A DNA stretch of 64,000 bases from Sanguinoderma infundibulare (GCA_032821775.1 JAVLRN010000002.1:1178001-1242000), one strand, 5' to 3'. Shown: positions 32,661 through 42,430, counted from the first letter of the stretch. A program made the numbers and translations. Notes: generated by a model from the sequence alone, not told the origin.

Positions 32661-34295
32661 TCACGCGCAGTCCTCGCCAGCCTCCTCGGCCGCGATTTCC
32701 CACTCGCTGCGGAGCGTCGCACCGTTGTACGAAAAAGCGGGGAACGAAGACGAGCCAGAGGGGGCCGTGCCAGAGACGTCGACGCACTGGGCCGTGAACT
32801 GGTTCGTGATCGTCGCGGGGATGACCATCTGGCCGGACTTCGCTAGAAACGCGCCGCCACAGACAGTCAGCTGTACGTTCGCAAGGTGTGGATGTGGGGA
32901 AAGCGAGAGGGGACGTACTCTTACGGTTGAGGAGCGAGAACTTGACGACGCTCTCGGCGCTCACGCCAGGGACGGCCTGCTTGACATGGTCGATACGCGC
33001 CTTCTCGAGCGCGGCCTTCTTCGCGGCGTCCGACGAGTCGCCGACAAGCGTCTCGGGGATGAACGACTTGCGGAGTGCGACGCGCCAGTTGGAGGTCGAC
33101 TTGGCGAAGATGGCGCAGAGCTGCGGGGTCGTGCCGGGGTTCACCTTCGCGTTGTTGTTCGCGAACGCGATGGCGCTGCGCGGAGGGAGAAGAGGAAGAC
33201 AGTCAGCACACATCTAAAGAGAATGCAAGGGCAGAGAGAGCACATACATATCCTTGTCGTCCGTGACATACACGCCGGGACCGATCTCGGCGTCAGCGCC
33301 GCTCGTGCCCGCAGCGGTCTTGGGGCCGAGACCGATGAAGTCGAAGAAGCCGTCGGCCTTGGTGGGCTTCTCGAGCTGACCCTTCGAGACCCAGAAGGCA
33401 GCCGTGTCCTGCTCGTGACGTGAGAAACGTGACACGGGGGGGAGGAGCCAGTGGAGGGGACGTACACTGTTGGTACCGTGCCAGCCGACGAACTCGGGCG
33501 AGGTGCGTGCGACGAGGTGCGCGACGTAGTCGATCGCGCGTTCGAAGAGGCGAGCCTTCTTGGTTGTCTTCGACCCCTTCGCTGTCGTCCCGGTCTTTGT
33601 CGTCCCGGTCTTTGTCTTGACGGGACACTGTGCAATGACGTTATGAGTTGCGGAAGGACACGGGGCGTCATCGACAAGATGAACACGTACGGCCTTGGGG
33701 GTCGTCTTCTTGGGGGTCGTTGTCTTCGGAGTCGTCTTCTTCGGGGTGGTGGTCTTTGGCGTCGTCTTCTTCGGGGTGGTCTTCGGAGTCGTCTTCTTGG
33801 GAGTTGTAGTCTTCGGCGTCGTCTTCTTGGGAGTAGTCACCTTCGGAGTAGTCACCTTCGGAGTCGTCTTCTTGGGAGTAGTCGTCTTCGGAGTTGTCTT
33901 CTTCGGAGTTGTCTTCTTGGTGGTCTTCGCCGAGGACTTGCTACCCGCCCGGCGCTCGAGGGTAGAATCGTCGTTGTCGTCGTCAGCGTCGTCAGCATGG
34001 TTGACTTCTTCGCCTTCGTCCAGGTCGCCCTCGTCCAGGTCGCGCGCGCTGAGGTCGTCTTCGACGTCGTCAACGTCGTCGACTTCATCGAACTCGTCGA
34101 CAGGTGCCGCGACAACATCGTGCTCGGTCACGACCACCTGCGAATAATCGGCATTTCAGCAGAGAACCACTGCAGCGTTTAGAGCCAACGTACATTAGCA
34201 AGGTCAGTACCGGCCGTCTCACGGACAGGCGCGGACTGCACGGCGAGCGAGACGCTGAGGACGGAGATGATGAGAAGGCGGCTGAAGGACGGCAT
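32661..34295 (-). CDS. Secreted prepro-protein with Thr-Pro-Lys repeat and ADP-ribosyltransferase-like domain
   Basis: Five exons (34295-34194, 34137-33466, 33408-33248, 33175-32919, 32842-32661) give 457 residues, in phase throughout. The order is a signal peptide (MPSFSRLLIISVLSVSLAVQS), a strongly acidic segment (about residues 40-80), a dibasic LERR site that Kex2 could cut, a 75-residue run of TTPKK/TTPKT repeats, and then a globular domain. That domain has FVGWHGTNS and, about 40 residues on, GPGVYVTDD followed by AIAFANNN. These match the His and Tyr positions of PARP/diphtheria-type ADP-ribosyltransferases (H-Y-E class). I could not place the third catalytic residue with confidence. 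The C-terminus has a Cys pair (AQCVDV, GEDCA). A secreted effector or toxin-like enzyme is inferred, not shown. Confidence 0.6.
33693..33930 (-). repeat. In-frame TTPKK/TTPKT/TTPKV coding repeat
   Basis: About 15 copies of a degenerate 12-18 nt unit encoding TTPKK, TTPKT or TTPKV inside the secreted protein above. It gives a Lys/Thr/Pro-rich, presumably extended and O-glycosylated linker. The nucleotide units are near-identical (ACGACTCCGAAG-type), so copy-number changes by slippage are likely between strains. Confidence 0.85.
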
Positions 34296-34545
34296 GATGC
34301 AAGTGCGCTGGGACGTGAAGATGTGCGTTAAGGAGCGATGGGTGTGTAGGTGGTAGGTTCGTTAGTGAACGTGAAGGAAAAAGCCGCACAGCTGCATGGA
34401 GTGCGTCAGTGTCAGAACGACGAGGAGAGCATGATGATGGGGAGCGTACCAGCTGAAAGGAGTTGGGCGAAGAGAAAAAAAGAGGAGAGGGGGCTCGGAA
34501 GCGAAGGAAAAGCGAGCTGAGGAACTGGCATGCTGGACGGAGGGT

Positions 34546-34552
34546 TTTTATA
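34546..34552 (-). promoter_or_regulatory. Candidate TATA box (TATAAAA)
   Basis: TATAAAA on the minus strand about 250 bp upstream of the start codon of the secreted ADP-ribosyltransferase-like gene. Position and strand fit a core promoter with a long 5' leader. Inference from motif only. Confidence 0.35.
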
Positions 34553-35128
34553 CTGCTCGTGTGAGGTGCGGAAACATTTGTCCGGCCTGGCAAAGTGAAG
34601 ACTCCGAGAGCATCGCACTTCCAGCGCCGGAACATTGAATGTGCCAAAGGCACGCGTTTGGAGGGCGCGCTCGGTAGGTACATCAAACTTGATCAAGGTG
34701 GGGCGCTACGTCGTCATGGTGCATGAGCTCGGCCAAGACGTAATTTGAATCACTCCTTTGCGACCTGTATAGGATGTGAGTTCGTTGTCCATACTGTGGA
34801 ATGCGTCACAGCAGGCCAAGAGTAGGGAGGAGAGTCAACACTCGCAGAGAGCAAGGTTGGGCAAGAGGACGACACGCGGCGACGATTCGCGGATGCTTTC
34901 GTAGGCGCCGGCGATCCCCGAACACGCCGGAGTCCAGGCCCGAACGCCCGATGATCGACTCAGGATCGTCCATCGCCTCTTTGGAGTCTGTTGTCCCAGC
35001 GCCATCACAGACAGCCTCCACATCCACCTGCACGGCCACAGCAAACGCACTGCAATGTCCGCGCAGTGCATCTCTCAAGCCTCACATAAGTCTTCGCTGC
35101 AGCTAACGCCCCAGTGATACACATCGTC
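34553..35128. other. Divergent intergenic region
   Basis: Short open frames on both strands near 34800-35100 have no domain or splice support. It lies between divergently transcribed genes and probably carries the promoter of the plus-strand gene at 35129. Confidence 0.35.
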
Positions 35129-35752
35129 ATGACCATGCTCGTCTTCTCTTCGCCCGGTGTCGCCAAGGGCGGCCTCGAACTCGCTCTCGCCCGCAAGAGC
35201 CCGGGCACGTACTTCGTCGTCTTTCCTCGCGCATCCGGCATGGCCGCTTCCCGATTCTACATCAAGCTCAACGTCTCTACTCCTCGCTCTACCGTACCCG
35301 CAACCTCGGCCGCCGGTCACCCCTTGATCTGGCTCGACCCCGACATGGAGCGTCTCAATCTCGGCTTCACGGAAGGAGAAGTCCTTGCGGCACTCAAGGC
35401 CGCCGACGCGCAGGTCGTTCGTCCGACGGGCCGCACGCAGCGCATGTCCGCCAAGGACGGCGGTGAGCGCGAGGCCTACGAGGTCGAGCTGCTCGTCGAG
35501 GAAGACCAGCTCGCGCGGTGCTGCCGGTACTGCGACCTCCTCGAGCTCAACGACAACGTCCGTGCCAACGACCGCTACCTTCCCTGTGGCGGCGAAGGCT
35601 ACGAGACAACGTACATGTGCCCTAACGTAAGACGTCCTTGAATCTCCCCAAACTATTGATATCTCTGACCTTGCAACCGATATCAGTGTGCCAAGAAATC
35701 CGCGCTCGCCAGAGGCATCGCCGGCGTCCTGCGGTCGTTCTCATCCGACTAG
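35129..35752 (+). CDS. Small Cys-rich protein, possible zinc ribbon, function unknown
   Basis: Exon 35129-35626 and exon 35687-35752 join over a 60-nt intron (GTAAGA...ATATCAG, phase 0), giving 187 residues. The C-terminal third has paired cysteines: CCRYC, then CGGEG about 20 residues on, then MCPNC created by the splice. This CxxC...CxxC layout could bind zinc. The N-terminal part (FYIKLNVSTPRS, HPLIWLDPDMERLNLGF) matches nothing I recognise. An alternative start is the Met two codons later. The C-terminus is ARGIAGVLRSFSSD. Confidence 0.55.
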
Positions 35753-36944
35753 CGGTGAGAAGACCGCCCACCTTGGTACCTTATGCTAGTCGCTGATGTA
35801 TTGTTTGTACCGGTTTCTGTCGCGTACCCAAGTCGCTAGAAGTCGCTAGGATGAGTCAGGATCAAAGCTAAACATATCGTTTGTAGCGTTTTACGTAGGT
35901 AGAAACCAATCTGTCGCATACATTTTTTAACCACGCATACGCATGCACCGGAGACGCGCATCGATGCATTGCCCGATACTGAACGCGTGAATGATGATCT
36001 ATATCAGGCCCGGCGGGCTCGTCAATGGTGTATCGGTTTCACGAGTCTTGTCGACAATCACAAGCGTCATCAAGTTCCTGTTTCCATACAGCTACGTGCC
36101 TCGACATGGAGATAAGACTCCAGATTGCTATACTCTGACGCGTTAGGCCAGATGAGGTGCTTCCAATGCCCTGGTATTCATGTTGAAGGACGACTCAGAT
36201 CGTGGGCCAAGTGGTCCCTACTGCAGCAGTCTCCAGCGATGCGATATCACCTAAACGAGTCTTGTGCTGCCTTGTGTCGACAGTGCCGGAGATTGCGCGG
36301 AACAATGTTCGGGTTATCTTATGAGCCAGGATCCTCCTAGCCTCATTGTCAGCGATTCTCCTAGCCTCATGGTGTCCGATGATAGAACCCCAACGTCAGA
36401 CGGACGTTGGATATTGCACGAGTTGCGGACGGGAAAACCATTCGCTAGCGGCACCTAGGTATGTGGTCTGGTCCTGGTAAGGTGGTACTGGGCTTCGTCA
36501 TGACCAAATAGAGAAGCTTTCGTCCAAGCTCTTCCCAGTTTACTCCACGGATCGCACGACCTGCCGCACACTGAGCCTTCAAGGAACTGAAGCACGCGCT
36601 AGTCTCGACCAAGACCATGCCGACCAAGACCGTTGTCGCGAGAGGGGTTTGGTCGAACCTACAGTGCTTTGCATAAAACACTGCAGGTCGCGTGCCCGAC
36701 AGGCTGTTTGTCTTTGTTTGAATGGCCGAGAAGACGCCGCCGCGTCCGAGAGCCATCGCCCAGGAAGAGTGGCCCTTGAGCCCAAATCGGCTTGAAAGCA
36801 CCGCTTATGTCTCCGCTAGCATAAAGCGGATGTGAGCATGTAATTTTCAAGCAGGAATAGGGGTGGTGTCCCGAGAACCATCTGAGAGGGCGTAGTCGCG
36901 GCAAGCGCGCGATGCCCGAAACAGGAAGTTCCCCGGCAGAACAA
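35753..36944. other. Intergenic region left of the copia element
   Basis: About 1.2 kb without a supported gene. It has a small direct repeat near 36330-36375 (TCCTAGCCTCAT twice), several GACCAAGACC-type words near 36608-36636, and one arm of a 33-bp inverted repeat whose other arm lies beyond the copia element. It looks like older repeat debris into which the copia element inserted. Confidence 0.4.
36660..36692 (+). repeat. Left arm of 33-bp inverted repeat flanking the copia insertion
   Basis: TACAGTGCTTTGCATAAAAC and the next 13 bases recur exactly in reverse complement at 42431-42463. The arms are outside the LTRs and their target duplication, so they predate the copia insertion and were only about 285 bp apart before it. 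The start CAGTG resembles some hAT-type termini, but no matching 8-bp duplication was found. Confidence 0.7.
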
Positions 36945-36949
36945 ACATG
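36945..36949 (+). repeat. Target-site duplication ACATG, left copy
   Basis: ACATG directly precedes the 5' LTR and recurs directly after the 3' LTR (42404-42408), the 5-bp duplication expected for copia-type integration. Confidence 0.85.
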
Positions 36950-37304
36950 TATTGGACGACGGAGGAGTTGGGCAAGCGGTTGCGCGAGCCCCTGTATGTC
37001 GAACGGTCTCGTTTCGAGTATGTTGGTCTTCATTTCTCTTTTGTGTGTTCTCGAATATCTTGTCCTATGTCTCGTACGTCTTATAGTTCGAGTATCTTGT
37101 TAGTTATCTGTACTTTAGGCTGGTTATTCTGTACCGCTCACCTCAGTCCCGCGTACCGCGCATAGACTGAGGTGAGCATCCCCCGCGACCATTCCGACTC
37201 TAGACTTCGTTACTGATTGTATTATTAGTTTTGCCTTCTATAGGTACATATTAATATACTGTTAGTCCCGCGTACCGCGCATAGACTGAGTTTTGCCTTC
37301 TATA
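36950..37304 (+). repeat. 5' LTR of copia element
   Basis: It starts TATTGGACGACGG and ends GCCTTCTATA. It does not have TG...CA ends. It contains two copies of a 27-bp word (37145-37171 and 37264-37290, CGCGTACCGCGCATAGACTG core) and two copies of TTTTGCCTTCTATAGGT (37229-37245 and 37291-37307), the second spanning the LTR/primer-site junction. CCTCAGT...ACTGAGG around the first 27-mer can form a hairpin. Confidence 0.93.
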
Positions 37305-37316
37305 GGTTATGAGCCC
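37305..37316 (+). promoter_or_regulatory. Primer-binding site complementary to initiator tRNA-Met anticodon arm
   Basis: GGTTATGAGCCC directly follows the 5' LTR. It is complementary to the GGGCUCAUAACC anticodon stem-loop of eukaryotic initiator tRNA-Met, the priming mode known for Drosophila copia (half-tRNA primer). The site contains the ATG at 37309 that opens the polyprotein frame. Confidence 0.65.
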
Positions 37317-40300
37317 TGCGTCTTCCGAATCTGCGTACAACATGTCCTCAATCAAGATCAGCGAAGACCACGTTCGTGTGCCGAAACTCGACGTCGGCGG
37401 AGCCAACTGGGTACTCTACAAAGAGAGACTCACCTGGGCGGCGGACGCGAAGGGTCTCGCGGGCCATCTAGACGGTACGTCTGTCCAACCTGTTGTACCG
37501 CCTACGGCGGAGGGAAACGTCACGGCCCTGCGGGGAGGCACGACTGCAGGTGCAGCCATCGCTACCGCTGGAGCTGGAGGGGATGCAGACGCCGCTGCTG
37601 CCGGAGGGACCGGTGGTGGCGGGGCAGAGGCTGCAGTCCCCGCTGGCGGTAACCTGGGTGCTGGCGGGACGCCGGACCCTACACAGATGGCATATCTGGC
37701 CGAATTGGCCACCTGGAGGAAGAGCGAGGCGGTCGTCAAGCAGCTCATCGCGAGCACAATCCCGGACTCACTTTTCATGAAGATCCGGGCGAAGGGGACC
37801 GCGCACGAGATCTGGTTGGCTCTTGCTGCGGAGTTTGAGCGCCGTTCGCGCATGATCTCCCTCGACTTGCGCTGGAGGCTTCAGGAGCAATGCTGCGGTG
37901 AGAAGGCCGACGTCAGAGCACACTTTACGAAGCTCCGAATGATGTACGAAGACTTAGCTGCAATGGGCCATACCCCCGAGGACGACGACTTCTACGCCAT
38001 TGTCCTCGGCTCCATGCTGACCTCTTTCGAGTCCTATATATCTTCCTTAACCGCCACATCGACCGTCACTGGCAATATCTTGATGCCAGAACAGCTGATG
38101 GCCGCCCTGACCGATGAATATGACCACCGTGCCTTGCGTTCCAGGCCAGGGCGCTCGGGCAGTGAATCTGGAGATGTCGTGTTGTCAGCGTATGATAAGG
38201 GCGGAAAGGGGAAGAAGAAGAACGTCGAATGCTTCAATTGCAAGAAGCGTGGGCACTACAAGTCCGACTGCTGGGCGCCCGGTGGTGGAAAGGAGGGCCA
38301 AGGCCCCAGAGACAAACCCAAGGCCTCGAAAGCGTCCGAGAAGGACAAGGATGAGGCATGGTTTGCCCACATCACGCCTGAGTCTGATGCTGGCTCTATG
38401 CCAGACCTTCAGACTACCTCTGACTCACTGTCTGAGGACGATGACAGCCCTGACAGCACCGTTGAGGGCGAAGATTTCACCAGTCACCCTGGCGCGATGC
38501 TCGCAGGAAACCCTCCCACCGAGGACGAAGAAATCATCTTTGACTCGGGTGCAACCAGCCATATGTCCCCCCACCTCCACCACTTCGTCAGCTATCGCCC
38601 TATCACCCCCAAATCCATCCACACCGCCGACAGCCACACGTTCCATGGCGTTGGCCGTGGCGACATGTGGATCACCGTTCCAACCAATGGCTCAGGCACT
38701 GAAACGACTCGCGTTCTCCTCCGAAATGTTCTCCACGCACCTTTGATGGATGTGACACTGGTGTCCATCGGGTGTATCGTTCGGGCAGGATCCACGGTCC
38801 AGTTCCAGTCCGAGGGGTGTCGAGTCTCCAACTCCACAGGTGATGTTGTCGCGCGTATCCCGCTTGTCCAGGGCCTGTATCGTGCGTCAATGCGCCGGGG
38901 TGAAACAGCTATGCCAGCTGTGCCTGAGGGGGAGTGTGAGGAGGATAGGGTGGTGGAAACGCGTGAGATCACGCTAGATGAAGCTCACCGGATGCTGGGA
39001 CACGTCTCCTACGCTGTGGCACGCGATGCGATTGCGAGGGGCCTGGTAAAAGGGGTCAGCCTGATCCCAGGGAGTACGCCGACTATCTGTGACGCCTGTG
39101 AGGCGGGGAAGATGACGCGGAAACCTATTGCAAAGGAGCGCGTGTGGCCCCGTGCCACCGCAGTCGGCGATGAGGTTCATTCCGATGTCTGGGGGCCTGC
39201 ACGTACCAAAACGCTCGGCCGCCGCCTCTACAACTCCCTATTCATCGACGATTATAGCCGCCACACCATTGTTTACCTCCAGCGGAGCAAGATGGAGACA
39301 TTTGAGTCGTACAAGAAGGTCGAGGCCTTCTATCGCACCCAGAAGGGCGTACAAATCAAACGCCTCCACACCGACCGCGGTGGCGAGTACCTCTCGCAAG
39401 AATTTTCCGACCACCTCGAGGCGCACGGCACAACCCGCAAGCTTACGGTGCACGATACACCCGAGTACAATGGTGTCAGCGAACGTGCAAACTGGACGCA
39501 CTTCGAGAAGGTGCACGCGATGTTGCACGACAGCGGGTTGCCCAACTCGCTGTGGGGCGAGGCCCTCACCTACGCCGTCTACACCAAAAATCGGACACCG
39601 ACACGCGCTCTCGACGGCCAAACGCCGTATGAGGCCTTCTGGGGCTCAAAACCCGACATCTCTCACCTCCACTCCTGGGGATGTGAGGTGCGCGTTCACA
39701 CCCCCAGTGGCTCGAAGCTTTCAGCCCACGCGCAGACCGCGCGCTGGGTGGGCTGGGACGAGACTTCTGATGCCCATCGTATCTACTGGCCCGACCGCCG
39801 CATCGTGACGGTCGAGCGCAGTGTCCACTTCAACGTCATCGATGTCGACGTCGTGGTGCCACTTGAGGGGGAGAGGGACGAAGATGCAACTCACCTCGAA
39901 AAACGTGCGCCCGTGCCTGATACTAGCTGTGCTCATCAACAGTCTAGTCAGACGGACTCGAGCACGGACAGAAACGAGGATGGGACTCACCTGGACGACA
40001 AGCGTGCACCCACGCCGCCGCTAACCACCTCTGCATCCGAACCCTCCAAAGAACTCGCCAATGCACCCGGACAGCTCCCGACTGAGGCATCAGAGCCTCA
40101 GTCCTCAGCCCCATCCCTTCCACCACTTGCCGTCGCATCGCCGAAGCCTGTTGAGGCTGAAGGGCGGCCCAAACGTACCCGAAAGGAGTCAGATTATGTG
40201 CGGAGGTTGAGGAGCAGCGAGGGGAGTGTTGGCGGACGGAGGAGCGGCCGTTTGTTGCCGAAGGGGATACCAGAGGGGTCCGAGAGCGCGAGGAAGACGA

Positions 40301-41973
40301 CGGTGGAGGAAGCAGAGGATGAAGACGGTTTTGTGGTGGTGTCGGAGGACGAGCGAGAGGAGTGGGAGATGGTTGAGCGGGCAATGCTGACCGCGACGGG
40401 GGAAGCCGAGTGCCTGGATCCCACGTATGCAGAGGCTCGGAAGCGCCCGGACTGGCCCAAGTGGTTGGACGCCATTCAGGCGGAGCTCGACTCGCTCAAG
40501 GCAAACGGAACCTGGGAAATCGTCCAACGACCGACTGACGGCAGCAACGTGGTCGATTCGAAGTGGGTTCTCCACATCAAGAAGAACTCCGCCGGTGAAA
40601 TCGACAAATACAAGGCTCGCTTAGTCGCCCGAGGTTTTACCCAGATTTACGGCATCGATTACACGGACACATTCGCCCCGGTCGCTCGACTCTCCTCCAT
40701 CCGGACCATTCTCGCGGTCGCTGCCCGCAACGGCTGGCCCATCGATGTGTTCGATTTTTCCAGTGCCTTTCTCAACTCTGAGCTCGACGAAACTATCTAC
40801 CTGGAACAGCCTCCCCATCATGAATTCGCTGACCGCTGCAAATACGTCCTCAAGCTTAAAAAGGCACTTTACGGCCTGAAGCAGGGCGGGCGGAAATGGT
40901 ACGAGACACTCTGTGCTGCGCTCGCTGACCTCGGCTTCCAGCGTGCTGAAGCTGACCACGGGGTCTTCTTCAAGCGCGAGGTTAACCACCTCGTCACGCT
41001 CGCTGTCCATGTTGACGACTGCATCATCACCGGTGACTCGGGACCACTCAACAACTCATACAAAATCCACCTCAGCAAGCGCTACAAGCTCACGGACCTC
41101 GGCCCAGTCAGCTGGATCCTCGGAATCAAGGTCTCGTGTGACCTCGACGCGCGCACTCTCTCCCTTTCCCAACACTCCTACATCGAATCTATCATTACAC
41201 GCTTCAATTTCGACGATCTGAAGCCGATCTCGACCCCCATGGACCCGCACATCCAGCTCTCGAAGACACAGAGTCCCGAGAGCACGTTCGACGTTGCTCG
41301 AATGAAGCGCGTCCCGTATCACGAGGCGATCGGCGCCCTCATGTATGCCGCGATGGGCACACGGCCGGACATCACGTTCGCCGTCTCGACGCTCGCTCAA
41401 TACTCGGAGAACCCGGGGTGGGCGCACTGGGAGGCGGTTAAGAGGGTCTTCAGGTACTTGGTGGGGACCCGGCACCTCTCGCTGGTGTACGGGGGCGGGA
41501 AGGACGGGTTGGAGGGGTTTGTGGATGCAGACAGGTCCTCGCAGGAGCACAGGCGAGCAATCACTGGGTACGTTTTCCTTGTGGATGGCGGGGCAGTCTC
41601 CTGGGCATCGAAAAAGCAAGAACTCGTCACCCTCTCGACGGCTGAGGCCGAATACGTCGCCGCGACGCACGCCGCCAAGGAGGCCCTCTGGCTGCGACGC
41701 TTCATCGCCGAGATTTTCCAGCCTCTTCCCGAGCCTACCACTCTCCATGGCGACAACCAGGCCGCCATTGCTCTCACCAAGGACGGCTCTTACCACGCCC
41801 GGATGAAGCATATCGACATTCGCTATCATTTCATTCGCTACTCTATCGATGCTGGGTCCATTCGACTCATCTACTGCCCCACGGACGACCAGACGGCCGA
41901 CATATTGACGAAAGCACTCCCTTCCGTCAAAGTCAAGCACTTCGCCTCCGCCCTCGGCCTCGCATCCATCTGA
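37309..41973 (+). CDS. Copia gag-pol polyprotein
   Basis: A single 1,554-residue frame. Gag occupies about residues 1-290. A CCHC zinc knuckle CFNCKKRGHYKSDC lies near residue 305. Aspartic protease motif IIFDSGATSHMS is near 410. The GAG-pre-integrase segment is EAHRMLGHVS...CDACEAGKM. The integrase core has HSDVWGP, the HTDRGGEY Asp and PEYNGVSERAN Glu. Reverse transcriptase follows with KWVLHIKKN, QIYGIDYTDTFAPV, ALYGLKQGGRKW and catalytic VHVDDCI. RNase H has GFVDAD, STAEAEYVA, HGDNQAAI and the end DILTKALP. The first ATG (37309) lies inside the primer-binding site; the next (37342) may be the real start. All catalytic residues checked are present. No frameshift separates gag and pol, as in many fungal copia elements. 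Confidence 0.95.
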   Translation: MSPASSESAYNMSSIKISEDHVRVPKLDVGGANWVLYKERLTWAADAKGLAGHLDGTSVQPVVPPTAEGNVTALRGGTTAGAAIATAGAGGDADAAAAGGTGGGGAEAAVPAGGNLGAGGTPDPTQMAYLAELATWRKSEAVVKQLIASTIPDSLFMKIRAKGTAHEIWLALAAEFERRSRMISLDLRWRLQEQCCGEKADVRAHFTKLRMMYEDLAAMGHTPEDDDFYAIVLGSMLTSFESYISSLTATSTVTGNILMPEQLMAALTDEYDHRALRSRPGRSGSESGDVVLSAYDKGGKGKKKNVECFNCKKRGHYKSDCWAPGGGKEGQGPRDKPKASKASEKDKDEAWFAHITPESDAGSMPDLQTTSDSLSEDDDSPDSTVEGEDFTSHPGAMLAGNPPTEDEEIIFDSGATSHMSPHLHHFVSYRPITPKSIHTADSHTFHGVGRGDMWITVPTNGSGTETTRVLLRNVLHAPLMDVTLVSIGCIVRAGSTVQFQSEGCRVSNSTGDVVARIPLVQGLYRASMRRGETAMPAVPEGECEEDRVVETREITLDEAHRMLGHVSYAVARDAIARGLVKGVSLIPGSTPTICDACEAGKMTRKPIAKERVWPRATAVGDEVHSDVWGPARTKTLGRRLYNSLFIDDYSRHTIVYLQRSKMETFESYKKVEAFYRTQKGVQIKRLHTDRGGEYLSQEFSDHLEAHGTTRKLTVHDTPEYNGVSERANWTHFEKVHAMLHDSGLPNSLWGEALTYAVYTKNRTPTRALDGQTPYEAFWGSKPDISHLHSWGCEVRVHTPSGSKLSAHAQTARWVGWDETSDAHRIYWPDRRIVTVERSVHFNVIDVDVVVPLEGERDEDATHLEKRAPVPDTSCAHQQSSQTDSSTDRNEDGTHLDDKRAPTPPLTTSASEPSKELANAPGQLPTEASEPQSSAPSLPPLAVASPKPVEAEGRPKRTRKESDYVRRLRSSEGSVGGRRSGRLLPKGIPEGSESARKTTVEEAEDEDGFVVVSEDEREEWEMVERAMLTATGEAECLDPTYAEARKRPDWPKWLDAIQAELDSLKANGTWEIVQRPTDGSNVVDSKWVLHIKKNSAGEIDKYKARLVARGFTQIYGIDYTDTFAPVARLSSIRTILAVAARNGWPIDVFDFSSAFLNSELDETIYLEQPPHHEFADRCKYVLKLKKALYGLKQGGRKWYETLCAALADLGFQRAEADHGVFFKREVNHLVTLAVHVDDCIITGDSGPLNNSYKIHLSKRYKLTDLGPVSWILGIKVSCDLDARTLSLSQHSYIESIITRFNFDDLKPISTPMDPHIQLSKTQSPESTFDVARMKRVPYHEAIGALMYAAMGTRPDITFAVSTLAQYSENPGWAHWEAVKRVFRYLVGTRHLSLVYGGGKDGLEGFVDADRSSQEHRRAITGYVFLVDGGAVSWASKKQELVTLSTAEAEYVAATHAAKEALWLRRFIAEIFQPLPEPTTLHGDNQAAIALTKDGSYHARMKHIDIRYHFIRYSIDAGSIRLIYCPTDDQTADILTKALPSVKVKHFASALGLASI

Positions 41974-42040
41974 AACTCGTTCATCGCCTTCTCGGTGTCA
42001 GCGCAGACAGAGTCGGCCTCTTTCGCCGCGCACCCGCTTG

Positions 42041-42048
42041 AGGGGGAG
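42041..42048 (+). promoter_or_regulatory. Polypurine tract of copia element
   Basis: AGGGGGAG sits immediately before the 3' LTR, where plus-strand DNA synthesis is primed. Confidence 0.8.
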
Positions 42049-42403
42049 TATTGGACGACGGAGGAGTTGGGCAAGCGGTTGCGCGAGCCCCTGTATGTCG
42101 AACGGTCTCGTTTCGAGTATGTTGGTCTTCATTTCTCTTTTGTGTGTTCTCGAATATCTTGTCCTATGTCTCGTACGTCTTATAGTTCGAGTATCTTGTT
42201 AGTTATCTGTACTTTAGGCTGGTTATTCTGTACCGCTCACCTCAGTCCCGCGTACCGCGCATAGACTGAGGTGAGCATCCCCCGCGACCATTCCGACTCT
42301 AGACTTCGTTACTGATTGTATTATTAGTTTTGCCTTCTATAGGTACATATTAATATACTGTTAGTCCCGCGTACCGCGCATAGACTGAGTTTTGCCTTCT
42401 ATA
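42049..42403 (+). repeat. 3' LTR of copia element
   Basis: 355 bp, identical by eye to the 5' LTR over its full length, followed by the ACATG target duplication at 42404-42408. Confidence 0.93.
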
Positions 42404-42408
42404 ACATG
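42404..42408 (+). repeat. Target-site duplication ACATG, right copy
   Basis: Matches the five bases directly before the 5' LTR. Confidence 0.85.
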
Positions 42409-42430
42409 AGCAAACAGCCTTGCGCTGGCG

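Larger units (their letters stand above)
36950..42403 (+). mobile_element. Intact Ty1/copia LTR retrotransposon
   Basis: A 5,454-bp element with two 355-bp LTRs (36950-37304, 42049-42403) that I read as identical base for base, a 5-bp ACATG target duplication, a primer-binding site overlapping the start of a single 1,554-codon polyprotein, and a polypurine tract. Domain order gag-protease-integrase-RT-RNase H defines Ty1/copia. The lack of LTR divergence and the unbroken ORF indicate very recent insertion and potential activity. Confidence 0.95.

Noticed and set aside
33695..34147. Plus-strand ORF of Gly/Val/Phe repeats
   Set aside because: Antisense of the TTPKK repeat on the minus strand; the repeat keeps the opposite frames open.
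30350..35752. A biosynthetic gene cluster linking the cyclase-like genes, the ADP-ribosyltransferase-like gene and the Cys-rich gene
   Set aside because: No backbone enzyme, P450, transporter or regulator lies among them, and orientations differ; adjacency alone is not evidence.
41056..41940. Minus-strand ORF of 294 codons
   Set aside because: Antisense shadow of the copia RT/RNase H region.
36945..42408. A cellular gene captured inside the copia element
   Set aside because: All of the coding sequence is accounted for by gag, protease, integrase, RT and RNase H.
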